Positions 1-8,676 of a stretch of 64,000 nt of DNA are shown here, piece by piece (within the stretch, counting starts at the first letter, position 1; each line of letters begins with the position of its first letter). The translations under genes were made by a program, and so were the position numbers. The DNA comes from Caldilineaceae bacterium (GTDB lineage Bacteria; Chloroflexota; Anaerolineae; Caldilineales; Caldilineaceae). The DNA lies in NCBI GenBank assembly GCA_022821545.1, contig JAJEDJ010000045.1, forward strand, positions 56,192-120,191, read 5' to 3'. The notes under the pieces were generated by a model that did no database searches, was not told the DNA's origin, and was given only the letters and a program-made list of their open reading frames with translations.

Positions 1-576
1 GAAGCCGGCTTCAGCCGCAAAGGGCCGGAACCAGGTAACGCAAACCACTACTACAGCCTCGTGCGGCTGGAGACTGTAGGCGAAATCGTTTTCGAAGGCA
101 GGCGAATCCCCGTAACGGGCCTCAGCTGGATGGACCACGAATTCGGAACCTCCGCCCTCAGCGGGGATGCCGTTGGCTGGGACTGGTTCGCCGTCACACT
201 GGACAACGACGTCGTCCTTATGTTTGCCGAAATCCGCACGCTGTCCGGCGCGTCCCAGGCGATCTTTGAAGGGACTCTCAGCTTCCCCGACGGCCGCCAG
301 GTCTCCATCCAACCGGACGACTTTACCTTGACGCCAACGGAGCAGTGGACGAGTCCGGCAAGCGGTACAGTTTACCCCGGCCGCTGGCGCGTCTCCTTCC
401 CCCGGCACGAAATCGAACTGACGATCGACCCCCTGATCGATGATCAGGAGATGGACGTCGCCTTTACCTACTATGAAGGCGCCACCGTCGTGCGCGGCAC
501 GATGAACGGAGAACCCGTCGCCGGTCGCGGCTATGTGGAGTTGACCGGCTACGGTGAAAACGGATTCCAGCGATAA
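1..576 (+). CDS. CrtC/AttH-like (carotenoid 1,2-hydratase family) protein, 3' end
   Basis: The frame is open from base 1, so the start lies outside the window and 191 codons remain. The visible part contains N-x-H-Y-Y followed by a segment ending in GLSWMDHEFGTS (about residues 33-44 here). This is characteristic of the lipocalin-like CrtC/AttH family, whose members include hydroxyneurosporene synthase and attachment-related proteins. The rest reads as alternating beta strands, as expected for the second lipocalin-like barrel. Many members outside phototrophs have no known substrate and no carotenoid gene is nearby, so a hydratase role is not claimed. A GTG at 61 is inside the conserved domain and is not the real start. 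Confidence 0.8.
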   Translation, partial: EAGFSRKGPEPGNANHYYSLVRLETVGEIVFEGRRIPVTGLSWMDHEFGTSALSGDAVGWDWFAVTLDNDVVLMFAEIRTLSGASQAIFEGTLSFPDGRQVSIQPDDFTLTPTEQWTSPASGTVYPGRWRVSFPRHEIELTIDPLIDDQEMDVAFTYYEGATVVRGTMNGEPVAGRGYVELTGYGENGFQR

Positions 577-592
577 CCGACCGAAAACCCGA

Positions 593-606
593 AGTTTTGC
601 AAAACT
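593..606. other. Perfect 14-bp palindrome
   Basis: AGTTTTGCAAAACT is perfectly self-complementary and lies 17 bases after the upstream stop codon and about 100 bases before the YceI-family gene. With no loop it is a poor terminator. It could be a binding site for a dimeric regulator or chance. Confidence 0.3.
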
Positions 607-708
607 CCCAAAATAGGTCCACAATGGAAGGGAACGTCACCGCTGACAGCGCGGTCGAATGGTTCGACCGCTTATGTTTTATCCATCCTGGATGGGGGAG
701 TCGGACCG

Positions 709-1635
709 ATGAGACTGCACACCTCAAATGCGAAACTGTTTCCGGCCGCGGGAAAACCTGGCCCGGTCTCGACCGAATTCAGATCTGCCCACCTGAAGCT
801 GATCATCCTTGTACTGCTCGCGGCGCTCCTACTGGCGGCTTGCGGCGGCTCGGACGCTCCCGCCTCGGATGCCGAGGAAGCCCCGGCTGCCGCCGATACG
901 GCAACTCCGGTAACCGAGCCCGATCCCACCGACACGCCAGAACCCGTTCCGACCGATACTCCGATGCCAGAACCCACAGATACGCCTGCGCCGGAACCGG
1001 AGACGACCGACACGCCGGAACCGGAACCTGAAGCCGCGCCCGCGGCAACCGCGCCGCCTCAGGAGGAAACAGCCGCCGAGAGCGCGGAGTCGCCCGGCGC
1101 CGGCCAGACGTTCGTCATCGTGGCCGAAGAATCCGAAGCGCGCTACATCATCGATGAGGAGTTGCTCGGTCAACCGAAAACGGTGATCGGCACGACCAGC
1201 GCCATTTCGGGTGAGCTGACCGTCGATCCGGCCAACCCGGCGGTCAGTTCAATTGGACCGATTCGGATCGAGGCCGGAACCTTCACCACAGACAGCAACC
1301 GCCGCGACGGCGCTGTCCGTCGTTTTATTCTGCAGACCAGCCAGTTTCAGTTCATCACCTTTACCGCGACGGAGTATGTGGGTCTGCCCGATGCCGCCGC
1401 AATTGGCGATGAAATCCAGTTCGAGGTCACAGGTGACCTGACGGTCCGCACCATCACCAAACCGGCGATCTTTATCGTTACGATGCAGGTCGTTTCAGAA
1501 TCTGAACTGCGGGGTAGCGCCGCCACAATCATCGTAAGAGACGACTACGAGCTCAGGATTCCTCAAGTCCCCAGCGTCGCCAACGTCGGGGAAGAGTTCA
1601 TTGTGGAGTTCGACTTTGTGGCCCGAGCGCAATAA
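709..1635 (+). CDS. YceI-family lipoprotein with Thr/Pro/Glu-rich linker
   Basis: This is a 308-residue secreted protein. A hydrophobic segment at about residues 29-45 ends in the lipobox LLAAC, so it is probably lipid-anchored. Residues of roughly 60-125 form a low-complexity T-D-T-P-E-P linker that would hold the C-terminal domain away from the membrane. From about residue 135 the sequence matches the YceI fold, a lipocalin-like barrel that binds polyisoprenoids in characterised members. The ATG at 709 is preceded by a strong GGGGGAG site at 694-700. The n-region is longer than usual (about 28 residues), so a later start is possible. The ligand is unknown. Confidence 0.85.
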   Translation: MRLHTSNAKLFPAAGKPGPVSTEFRSAHLKLIILVLLAALLLAACGGSDAPASDAEEAPAAADTATPVTEPDPTDTPEPVPTDTPMPEPTDTPAPEPETTDTPEPEPEAAPAATAPPQEETAAESAESPGAGQTFVIVAEESEARYIIDEELLGQPKTVIGTTSAISGELTVDPANPAVSSIGPIRIEAGTFTTDSNRRDGAVRRFILQTSQFQFITFTATEYVGLPDAAAIGDEIQFEVTGDLTVRTITKPAIFIVTMQVVSESELRGSAATIIVRDDYELRIPQVPSVANVGEEFIVEFDFVARAQ

Positions 1636-1703
1636 ATTGGCATACAGGCGTCCAGCCGGCATTACCTTCTGGCTGGCCACTCACCACTGGAGGTCCTTCC
1701 GCC

Positions 1704-2642
1704 TTGCCTGAGCTGAAACGGCCAACCATCATAACCGGTTCCGCGGTTGAGGTAGAGGCGCTGCGCCAAGGCTTTAACCGAGGTTTCTCCGACTACCGGT
1801 ACGATATGCACATGGACCCTTCCGGCATGCTCGGGCATCTGCATCGCTCCAGCATCGCCCCGGACGATTGCGCAGTCCTGTTGGCGGAAGAGGAGGGGCG
1901 ACGGCATGGCGTTGGCGCGGCCCTGCTGGCCGTGCGCGATGACGAAGGCTGGTGCGGCGGCCTCAGTGTCGACCCGGCCTATCGCGGCGGCGGCTGGGGC
2001 CGGCGGCTCATGGAGCAGTTGAAACTGCGCGCGGTCGAGCGCGGTGTTCGCCGCATCTTGCTGGAGGTGCTGGTCACCAACGACCACGCCCGCTCGGTTT
2101 ATCGCCAGGTCGGCTTCAAACGCTTGCGCGAACTGCTGCTGTGGGAACGGGATCCCCGCCAGGGCCCGCTCCCGTTGCCATATGAGCGCCTTGAGGAGAC
2201 CGACCCAGCCCGGATTCTGCGCGATTTTTACCGCTGGCACGAGTTGCCCATGATCTGGCAGCGCCGCGCCCGCAGCCTGCTCAACTATGTGGAACAGCAT
2301 GGTTGTGTCGGCCTCACCATCCCTGCCAAAGACGGGGCCCCCGTCGCCTATGCGCTGGTCTCTCCGTCGTCATCATCGGGCGGGCCGGCCCTGGGCCAGC
2401 CGCCCGCCCGTCTTCGAATTCTTGACGTCGCAGTCGACCCGGAGGCCAATCTTCAGGACGCCGCCCGCCCCCTGCTGCAAGCTCTGCAGCTTCGCTACGT
2501 TGACGCCAGGTTGACGCTCATGGACCAGCCGGCCGACAGCCGTCTCAACCCGGTCTTTGCCTCACTTGGATTTCGCGTTTTCGACCGCCAGTATGAACTG
2601 GCGGTGGACCTGGCCGAAAGTCCACCCGATACTGATCAATGA
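1704..2642 (+). CDS. Tandem GNAT-family N-acetyltransferase
   Basis: The 312-residue protein starts with TTG, chosen because a GGAGGT site lies at 1689-1694. The N-terminal half is a GNAT acetyltransferase: a beta4/alpha3 segment reading [16 protein letters not shown] fits the acetyl-CoA pyrophosphate-binding R/Q-x-x-G-x-G/A motif, followed by [20 protein letters not shown]. The C-terminal half (from about residue 155) resembles a second, more divergent GNAT unit without a clear acetyl-CoA motif. The substrate cannot be deduced. The stop codon overlaps an ATG in the mdh frame. Confidence 0.82.
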   Translation: MPELKRPTIITGSAVEVEALRQGFNRGFSDYRYDMHMDPSGMLGHLHRSSIAPDDCAVLLAEEEGRRHGVGAALLAVRDDEGWCGGLSVDPAYRGGGWGRRLMEQLKLRAVERGVRRILLEVLVTNDHARSVYRQVGFKRLRELLLWERDPRQGPLPLPYERLEETDPARILRDFYRWHELPMIWQRRARSLLNYVEQHGCVGLTIPAKDGAPVAYALVSPSSSSGGPALGQPPARLRILDVAVDPEANLQDAARPLLQALQLRYVDARLTLMDQPADSRLNPVFASLGFRVFDRQYELAVDLAESPPDTDQ

Positions 2643-2692
2643 AGGCAGGCGAGGCGGAAATCGCCCCTGCCGCACCTGGAGACCTTAGATTG

Positions 2693-3676
2693 ATGAATGA
2701 CCCCATTCGTGTAGCAGTTACTGGCGCCGCCGGCAATATCGGCTATGCTCTCATCTTTCGCATCGCCAATGGCGACCTCTTCGGCCCCGATCAGCCGGTC
2801 GTCCTCCAGCTGCTGGAGATCCCGCCCGCGATGGGCGCGCTCGAAGGCGTGGCTATGGAGCTGGACGACTGCGCCTTCCCCCTCCTCGCCGGTACAATCC
2901 TGACCGACGAGCCGGACGCAGCCTTCGCCGGGGCCAACTGGTCCCTCCTCGTCGGCGCCCGGCCCCGGGCCGCCGGCATGGAACGCAAAGACCTTCTCGG
3001 CGCCAACGGCCCAATCTTCGTCGCCCAGGGTAAGGCCATCAACGAGAACGCCGCCTCCGACGTCCGTGTCGTCGTCGTCGGCAACCCGGCCAATACCAAC
3101 TGCCTGATCGCCATGAACAACGCGCCCGACGTGCCCGCCGAACGCTTCACCGCCATGACCCGCCTCGATCACAATCGCGCCCGGAGCATGCTTGCCAGGA
3201 AGGCTGGACGGCCGCTTCATACAGTCAAGAATGTCGTAATCTGGGGCAATCACAGTTCGACCCAGTATCCTGACATCTTCCATGCCCGGATCGAAGGCCA
3301 GCCGGCCGCAGCTGTCATCAACGACTTCTCCTGGATCAGACGGACCTTCATCCCCGCCGTCCAGCAGCGCGGCGCCGCCGTGATCGCTGCGCGCGGCGCA
3401 AGCAGCGCGGCCAGTGCGGCCAACGCCTGTATCAACCATGTGCAAAGCTGGTACGGTGGCGCGACCGAAGACGACTGGGTCAGCATGGGCATTCCCAGCA
3501 CCGGCGCTTACGACTCACCCACCGGCGTGATATTCAGCTATCCCGTTACAGTTGAGAACGGCGACTACCAGATTGTGGAAGGGCTGCCGCTGACCGACTT
3601 CGACCGCGCGCATATGGCCGCCAGTGGACAGGAGCTACTCGAGGAACGAGAGGCCGTCGCCGCCTGGCTGCCCTGA
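2693..3676 (+). CDS. mdh: Malate dehydrogenase (NAD-dependent)
   Basis: This enzyme interconverts malate and oxaloacetate in the TCA cycle. From ATG 2693 it is 327 residues, the usual length of the Thermus/cytosolic-type MDH family. It begins with the Rossmann glycine motif [12 protein letters not shown]. It also has the substrate-binding arginines ([10 protein letters not shown]), the PANTN segment, TRLDHNRA and the catalytic-His region [12 protein letters not shown]. An upstream ATG at 2639 overlaps the preceding stop and would add 18 residues before the Rossmann fold. The GGAG at about 2679 favours 2693. Two stem-loops follow the stop. Confidence 0.95.
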   Translation: MNDPIRVAVTGAAGNIGYALIFRIANGDLFGPDQPVVLQLLEIPPAMGALEGVAMELDDCAFPLLAGTILTDEPDAAFAGANWSLLVGARPRAAGMERKDLLGANGPIFVAQGKAINENAASDVRVVVVGNPANTNCLIAMNNAPDVPAERFTAMTRLDHNRARSMLARKAGRPLHTVKNVVIWGNHSSTQYPDIFHARIEGQPAAAVINDFSWIRRTFIPAVQQRGAAVIAARGASSAASAANACINHVQSWYGGATEDDWVSMGIPSTGAYDSPTGVIFSYPVTVENGDYQIVEGLPLTDFDRAHMAASGQELLEEREAVAAWLP

Positions 3677-3716
3677 TCGGGGCAGCCCGACAATAGAAAA
3701 AGTCGGGCGTTTCGCG
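3667..3716 (+). terminator. Double stem-loop between convergent mdh and mazG-like gene
   Basis: A 7-bp hairpin (3667-3673 with 3680-3686) spans the mdh stop, and its right arm overlaps by two bases a second 7-bp hairpin (3685-3691 with 3702-3708, 10-base loop). The second is followed by a T-containing stretch on the plus strand. The position between converging genes fits termination, but the T tract is interrupted. Confidence 0.55.
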
Positions 3717-3718
3717 TT

Positions 3719-4063
3719 TTAGTTGTTTCCACCTTCCAGCTCCTCCGGCGCCGGATCGACCAAACCCTCGATCACTATCTCCTGGTAGGATCGATCGACC
3801 GACGCTTCCAGCTCCGCCTTCAGATCGTAGTGGATCGCCAGTTGCGCCACGGCCCGCATAACGTCCTGCAACTCCTTCGCGAACGCGGCCCGGTCAGGTG
3901 GTCCTAGCTTCAGCGTCTTGACACCCTTGCTCTCGAAATGGCTCACTTGGCTGGCTACCTCGCCGCACTCCTCGGCCAGCCGTGTGACGATATAAAACGG
4001 ATCGTTCCCGTCCTGGAAGTGATTGTTCAACCCCTCGGCGATCTTGTAGAGCTTGTCGATCAT
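3719..4063 (-). CDS. MazG-like nucleotide pyrophosphohydrolase
   Basis: This small all-alpha protein of 114 residues belongs to the MazG/dUTPase-like superfamily. The metal-binding signature EECGE (residues 31-35) is followed by a second acidic helix reading KELQDVMRA. Family members hydrolyse non-canonical or excess NTPs to NMP and pyrophosphate. The ATG at 4063 is only 6 bases past the stop of the upstream pseudouridine synthase gene, so it is probably the last gene of the lspA-rluD-mazG transcript. The substrate is not determined by the sequence. Confidence 0.8.
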   Translation of the reverse strand: MIDKLYKIAEGLNNHFQDGNDPFYIVTRLAEECGEVASQVSHFESKGVKTLKLGPPDRAAFAKELQDVMRAVAQLAIHYDLKAELEASVDRSYQEIVIEGLVDPAPEELEGGNN

Positions 4064-4069
4064 TGACTT

Positions 4070-5071
4070 TCACTCCCCCAACCTGTCGAGTATGCGCTGA
4101 AGTTCGGCGGGCAGAGGCACTTCGAACACGCGCTGCTCCGGCTCCCCGGGCAGCTGGATGCCCAGCCTGCGCGCGTGCAGGAAAGGCCGCTTCAGCGACA
4201 GGCGCCGCCGTTTATACCCATATTCGGAGTCACCGACCACGGGATGGCGGCGCCAGGCAAAATGGGCCCGAATCTGATGCGTTCGCCCCGTGTGCAGGAG
4301 AGCGCGCACCAGCGAAAAACGGGCCGTCTGTCCGCTTGACTGGTCTTCGTAGACCTGCAGGCACTCGTACTCGGTCACGGCCTCCCGGGCGCCGGACGCA
4401 GTCTGCTCGGTCCCAGCCGCATTTCTAAGTCCTGAAGGCGCCGGCAGAACGGCCATACGCTGCCGCCGGGTCGGATGGCGGCCGACCGGCGCGTCGATGC
4501 GGCCCTTCGGCGGCTCAACCCTGCCCTCCAGTAGCGCCAGATACTCCTTGTACACAGTCCGGCCGGCGAACTGTTCCTGCAGAAAGCGCATCGCCGCGTC
4601 ATTCTTGGCCACGACGATCACGCCGGACGTGCCCTTGTCCAGCCGGTGGACGATGCCTGGCCGTTTCTCCCCCCCGATGCCTTCCAACTCCGGGCAGTGG
4701 TGAAGAACTGCGTTTGCGAGGGTACCCGTAGTGTGGCCCGGCCCCGGATGGACGACCAGTCCGGCCGGCTTGTCTACGACGAGCACGTTGTTGTCTTCGA
4801 AGATGATTTCGAGAGGAATGTCTTCGGGCCGCAGTGAAGTTTCCACCGCTGCCGGTGGCGCTGCGACCTCAATCTCTGCGCCGGCTTCCAGCGGCATACC
4901 GGCCTTGCCGGCGCGCTGCCCATCGACGGTGACCAGCCCTTCCGCAATCCAGCGCTGAACTGCGCTGCGGCTTTCCTCCTCGAACTGGTCCGTCAGCCAG
5001 CGGTCGAGGCGCTGGCCAGCTGCAGACGCGGGAACGGTAAAACGCCGCACCTCCTGGCTCTCGTAGTCCAC
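4070..5071 (-). CDS. rluD: RluD/RluA-family 23S rRNA pseudouridine synthase
   Basis: The 333-residue protein has an N-terminal S4 RNA-binding domain (about residues 15-70, RLDRWLTDQF...) and a C-terminal pseudouridine synthase domain. The catalytic motif is HRLDKGTSG, containing the essential Asp. It isomerises specific uridines in structured RNA, most likely 23S rRNA. GTG 5071 is chosen because AGGGAG lies at 5075-5080. Reading further upstream gives an Arg/Ser-rich stretch that overlaps lspA and looks non-coding. The lspA-rluD adjacency is common in bacteria. RluD is the best guess among RluA/C/D paralogues. Confidence 0.88.
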   Translation of the reverse strand: MDYESQEVRRFTVPASAAGQRLDRWLTDQFEEESRSAVQRWIAEGLVTVDGQRAGKAGMPLEAGAEIEVAAPPAAVETSLRPEDIPLEIIFEDNNVLVVDKPAGLVVHPGPGHTTGTLANAVLHHCPELEGIGGEKRPGIVHRLDKGTSGVIVVAKNDAAMRFLQEQFAGRTVYKEYLALLEGRVEPPKGRIDAPVGRHPTRRQRMAVLPAPSGLRNAAGTEQTASGAREAVTEYECLQVYEDQSSGQTARFSLVRALLHTGRTHQIRAHFAWRRHPVVGDSEYGYKRRRLSLKRPFLHARRLGIQLPGEPEQRVFEVPLPAELQRILDRLGE

Positions 5072-5084
5072 CCGCTCCCTTTGG

Positions 5085-5654
5085 CTACGCCTCCGACGAC
5101 CCGGCAGCTCCGATTTCGACTGCCTCCTCCTTGGCCCGCTTGGAGGCCTGGACGTCCTGGTAGAGGATGACGGCTGCCAGAGCGATGACACTGCATACAA
5201 TCGAGGAATCGGCGATGTTGAAATTCGGCCAATAGTAGACACCGGGGACACCGACCTTCACAAAATCGGTGACATAGCCCTGCATGATGCGATCGATTAC
5301 GTTCCCCAGCGCGCCGCCGACCTGGAACCCGAGCAGCAACCGTATGAGACGCTGATCGTCTGGCAGGTGACGGATCGCGTAGTAGAATACAGCTACCGTC
5401 ACCACCGCAGCAATGACGATAAAGACACTGCCCGCCCCCTGCAAAATCCCAAACGCAGCGCCGTGATTGTCCACATGCTCAAAGACAAAATACTCGCCCA
5501 GCGCCGGAATCGGAATAATATAGTCGAACTTCTCGATGTTCTGTCGGACCAGCTCCTTCGTCCACTGGTCCAGCGGAATTATGATCGCCGCCACCAGCAA
5601 AATGATCCACGTGCGTCCGAAGATCCGTCTGAACATCGAACTGTTTTCAGGCAT
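5085..5654 (-). CDS. lspA: Lipoprotein signal peptidase (signal peptidase II)
   Basis: This inner-membrane aspartyl protease cleaves the signal peptide of diacylglyceryl-modified prolipoproteins, several of which are encoded in this window. The 189-residue protein has four hydrophobic segments. The family motifs are present: VDNHGAAFGI, LGNVIDRI (first catalytic Asp) and NFNIADSSI (second catalytic Asp). ATG 5654 is selected because AAGGAGAG sits just upstream; a GTG at 5693 would add 13 residues. The C-terminal tail is charged and cytoplasmic-looking. It is 13 bases from rluD. Confidence 0.95.
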   Translation of the reverse strand: MPENSSMFRRIFGRTWIILLVAAIIIPLDQWTKELVRQNIEKFDYIIPIPALGEYFVFEHVDNHGAAFGILQGAGSVFIVIAAVVTVAVFYYAIRHLPDDQRLIRLLLGFQVGGALGNVIDRIMQGYVTDFVKVGVPGVYYWPNFNIADSSIVCSVIALAAVILYQDVQASKRAKEEAVEIGAAGSSEA

Positions 5655-5785
5655 TGACGCTCTCCTTTCTTCCTTGCGGTGAAATTCTAACACAGCACGC
5701 GAAAGATGGGGAAAGGAGTCAACCGTGCTATACTTGCTTGGCTTTCCTTCCTTGAGATCTGTCCCAGGCTTTACGGAGAGGCTGA

Positions 5786-6601
5786 ATGGCTCGTGAAATC
5801 ACTGTCGCACTTGTGCAGATGGCCCCCGCGCTCACCAGCGCCGAAGAAAACCTTCGCAAAATGGGGGAGTTTGTCGAACGCATCTGCACAACACAGCCGA
5901 CAGACCTGATCGTCTTCCCGGAGCTCAGCTATACCGGTACCGAACTGGGACTGCGCGCCACTACGCTGGCGGAACGCGTGCCCGGCCACGCCACAAACTA
6001 CCTGGCCAAACGCGCCGACGACTACAACACGCATATCGTCTTCGGCCTGGTCATCAAAGAGAAAGTCGAGAGCGTTCTTTACAACGGCCTGGCCTGCCTG
6101 GGCCCGGACGGAGAGCTCATGTCCTCCTATCACAAGGTGCATCTCCTGGGCGAGGAGCGCCAGGTCTACCGTTCCGGCTTTCGTTTCATCAACGTGGACG
6201 CCGATTGGGGCAGATTCGGCCTCATGATTGGATCCGATCTGATCTTTCCCGAAGCGGCCCGCAGCCTGACCTTGGACGGCGCCGAACTGATTGTCCTCGC
6301 CGCCAACTGGGACATCGGTCGCCACGAGCAGTGGCGGGCGCACATCGTCAGCCGCGCCGCCGAGAATGCCCTCTACGTCGCCGCCGCCAACCGCGTGGGC
6401 GAGGAGCCCACCATTCAGTTTGCGGGCGACTCGATCCTTGCCGGGCCCGACGGCGGTCTCTATACGGTCCTCGAAGAGCCGATGGAGGGATACGCGGTCG
6501 CGACCATCGATCTGGACCGTGTGCGGGCCATCCGTGAAGAACGCCAAATGATCCAGGTTCGCGAACCCAACGCCTACCGTGCCATCGTCAGGAAATATTG
6601 A
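5786..6601 (+). CDS. Nitrilase/carbon-nitrogen hydrolase fold protein lacking the catalytic Cys
   Basis: The 271-residue protein has the full alpha-beta-beta-alpha nitrilase fold. The general-base Glu is in FPELSYTG (E46) and the Lys is in YHKVHL (K117). The elbow that should read I-C-Y-D-x-x-F-P-E reads I-G-S-D-L-I-F-P-E instead (G149, S150), so the nucleophilic Cys codon is GGA at 6230-6232. Serine 150 is adjacent but is not in the nucleophile position. Family knowledge predicts no amidase activity, so this may be a pseudoenzyme or a divergent enzyme. An RBS-like GGAGAGG precedes ATG 5786. Confidence 0.85.
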   Translation: MAREITVALVQMAPALTSAEENLRKMGEFVERICTTQPTDLIVFPELSYTGTELGLRATTLAERVPGHATNYLAKRADDYNTHIVFGLVIKEKVESVLYNGLACLGPDGELMSSYHKVHLLGEERQVYRSGFRFINVDADWGRFGLMIGSDLIFPEAARSLTLDGAELIVLAANWDIGRHEQWRAHIVSRAAENALYVAAANRVGEEPTIQFAGDSILAGPDGGLYTVLEEPMEGYAVATIDLDRVRAIREERQMIQVREPNAYRAIVRKY

Positions 6602-6652
6602 GAGAATTACTCTGGCCGGCCGTCTCAAGACCGGACGGCCCCCGAAAGTGAG

Positions 6653-7207
6653 ATGATGAGCGAAACCGTACAATCGTCCCAACGATTGTTCAGATCGTTT
6701 GCCAGCGGAGACTGGAACCAGCAGGCGGATATGACCGACTATCGCGCCGAGTGGTTCAACTCCCTGCTCGTCGAACGCGCCGCCTGGACCGCTCACGCGC
6801 CCACCGTCGAACTGCTTGATTCCGTCATCGGCGCACCGGGCTTCGTCTGGTTCCGTTTCTGGCTCCCCGATCTGGATCAGATGGTCGAAAAGTACTTTGA
6901 CGCCGAGGGCACCGCTATCGGTCTCTACCTCCCTGTCTGCAGGCCGCTGCAGCGCGAAGACAAAGCCTACCGCACTTCGGACCTGGTCCTTGCAATTTGG
7001 TATAATTCAGACAAGAGGGTCTTCGTACTGCACGAGGAGGAGTTCGAGGAGGTTGTACGCGCCGAGCGGCTCAGCAGTCAGGAGGCTGAACGGGCTGAAA
7101 CCCGCATTCGTGAACTGACTGCCGCCATCTTTCGCGAGGAGTTTCCACCGCCGCTGGTGCGCAACTTCGCCATCGCAATGGAAAAGAGTCTGTCCCGTTC
7201 GCAATGA
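6653..7207 (+). CDS. DUF402/FomD-like domain protein
   Basis: This 184-residue soluble protein has a central region with the DUF402 pattern: YFDAEGTAIGLYLPV, then DLVLAIWYNSDKRVFVLHEEEFEEV, in which Asp/Glu residues bind a metal in the FomD family. Characterised relatives hydrolyse phosphoesters such as nucleoside diphosphates or cytidylyl-phosphonates. A charged helix follows at residues 130-165. The stop codon overlaps the hisH start (ATGA at 7204-7207), so the two are probably translated in a coupled way. A link to histidine synthesis is not known. Two ATGs at 6653/6656 are equivalent candidates. Confidence 0.7.
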   Translation: MMSETVQSSQRLFRSFASGDWNQQADMTDYRAEWFNSLLVERAAWTAHAPTVELLDSVIGAPGFVWFRFWLPDLDQMVEKYFDAEGTAIGLYLPVCRPLQREDKAYRTSDLVLAIWYNSDKRVFVLHEEEFEEVVRAERLSSQEAERAETRIRELTAAIFREEFPPPLVRNFAIAMEKSLSRSQ

Positions 7208-7875
7208 TCGCTATTGTTGACTATGGCGTTGGCAACCTGCGCAGTGTCTACAAGTCCTTTGAGACCGTAGCCTCACCCCTGGGTATCCAGGTCGATATCG
7301 TCGACCACCCGGTCGATTTCAGCCGCTGGCGGGCACTCGTCCTGCCGGGACAGGGCGCCTTCGGCGATAGCGTCAACAACCTGCGTCGCCAGGGATTCGA
7401 AGCTCCTCTGTTGGACAGCGTGGCCGCAGGGCTGCCTCTCCTGGGCATCTGCGTCGGCATGCAGATGCTTTTCGACGAGAGTGAAGAGATGGGCGTTCAC
7501 GAGGGACTCCACCTGATTCCCGGCAGCGTCCGCCGCTTCCCCGACAAAATGCCGGATCCCCACCGCAGCGGCCGCAGCCTCCGCATTCCTCAAATCGGCT
7601 GGAACCAGTTGCACCGGCAGCGTCAGGACCCACTGCTGGCGGGTGTCCCCGATGGCGCCTACGGCTACTTTGCCCACAGCTATTTCTGCGATGTTGCCCA
7701 GCCGGACGCTGTGCTCACACACACCGACTACGGCATCGACTATCCGTCCATCGTCCGCCACCGCAACGCCTGGGGCATCCAGTGCCATCCGGAGAAGAGC
7801 CACACCGTTGGCCTGCATATCCTGCGCAATTTCATTCAAACTGTGGAGAGCCAGCCTGAAATCGAATGCCCCTGA
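7204..7875 (+). CDS. hisH: Imidazole glycerol phosphate synthase, glutamine amidotransferase subunit
   Basis: HisH hydrolyses glutamine and channels ammonia to HisF in histidine synthesis. The 223-residue class I amidotransferase shows the N-terminal IVDYGVGNLRSV, the oxyanion segment LPGQGAFGD, the nucleophile in GICVGMQMLF and the His/Glu pair in GIQCHPEKS. It is slightly longer than typical (about 200) because of an insert around residues 115-130. HisF is encoded 3.8 kb downstream, with hisA between them. It overlaps the DUF402 gene by 4 bases. Confidence 0.96.
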   Translation: MIAIVDYGVGNLRSVYKSFETVASPLGIQVDIVDHPVDFSRWRALVLPGQGAFGDSVNNLRRQGFEAPLLDSVAAGLPLLGICVGMQMLFDESEEMGVHEGLHLIPGSVRRFPDKMPDPHRSGRSLRIPQIGWNQLHRQRQDPLLAGVPDGAYGYFAHSYFCDVAQPDAVLTHTDYGIDYPSIVRHRNAWGIQCHPEKSHTVGLHILRNFIQTVESQPEIECP

Positions 7876-7983
7876 CCTGCGGCGGGAACCCGTCTGCACT
7901 GGCCTCACCCAAAGTGACTTCCGTCACAGGGCAAACCAAAGACATTCAAGTCCAGCGCCGCCCTGCGATCTCGATGAACTGAA

Positions 7984-8673
7984 ATGACGGCGACCGAATT
8001 GAGCAGGCCGAAGAAACTATATCTCATCGCACACGCCTGTACGCGGCAGGTTCCGGATACCGACGCCGCCCACTGGCAGTTGAACGAGCTCGGTCGTGTG
8101 CAGGCCGCGGTACTCGCCCGGCAGCCGTTCTGGGACGAAGTCGACCGGCTTCTGTTGAGTCGCGAGCCAAAGACCCGTCTGACAGTCGCGCCGCTTCTGA
8201 AAGAGAAAGCTCTGCCGGTGGCTGAGGATGACCGCTTCAATGAGCTGCACCGCTCCCCAGAGTGGACAGACGACTATACCGCCCGCGTCGCAGACGTGTT
8301 CCGCCGTCCCGACGACTCTGTCGCGGGCTGGGAACCGGCGGCAGACGCGCTGACCAGGTTTCGCGCGGGGATCGACGAGTGGGCGGCACGCCATCCCCAT
8401 GACACACTGGCCCTCGTCGGTCACGGCCTCACCTTCAGCCTCTACCGCGCGCAGCTGCTTGGCCTTCCTGCCGTGCCATTGCAGGACTGGCGGAAACTCT
8501 CCTTTGCCGCCGTCGCCTGTGTGCAAGACGGGCGAATCGTTCACGATTTCGCCGTCCCTCCCGGAGTGCCGCACATTCCCAGGGGCGCGGCCTCGCCTGC
8601 TGTCGGTCCAGCGGACGAACAGCTTGACAGCGGGCTGAAGGAACAGAGCCGCCCCTCCGCCCTTCCGGAGTAA
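7984..8673 (+). CDS. Histidine phosphatase superfamily protein with altered RHG motif
   Basis: The 229-residue protein aligns with phosphoglycerate-mutase-like phosphatases. It has the first strand KLYLIAHACTR, the LNELGRVQA helix, the S-x-x-x-x-T-R segment LLLSREPKTR, an acid FNELHR and the second histidine in LVGHGLTFSLY. The signature R-H-G reads A-H-A: the phospho-accepting His is kept but the phosphate-binding Arg and the Gly are lost. Its position between hisH and hisA makes a histidinol-phosphate phosphatase role conceivable, but that is only an inference from context. The C-terminal tail beyond residue 200 looks disordered. No clear Shine-Dalgarno site is seen. Confidence 0.75.
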   Translation: MTATELSRPKKLYLIAHACTRQVPDTDAAHWQLNELGRVQAAVLARQPFWDEVDRLLLSREPKTRLTVAPLLKEKALPVAEDDRFNELHRSPEWTDDYTARVADVFRRPDDSVAGWEPAADALTRFRAGIDEWAARHPHDTLALVGHGLTFSLYRAQLLGLPAVPLQDWRKLSFAAVACVQDGRIVHDFAVPPGVPHIPRGAASPAVGPADEQLDSGLKEQSRPSALPE

Positions 8674-8676
8674 GTC

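Noticed and set aside
5655..5693. Longer lspA starting at GTG 5693
   Set aside because: The strong AAGGAGAG site immediately before ATG 5654 and the family length favour the shorter form.
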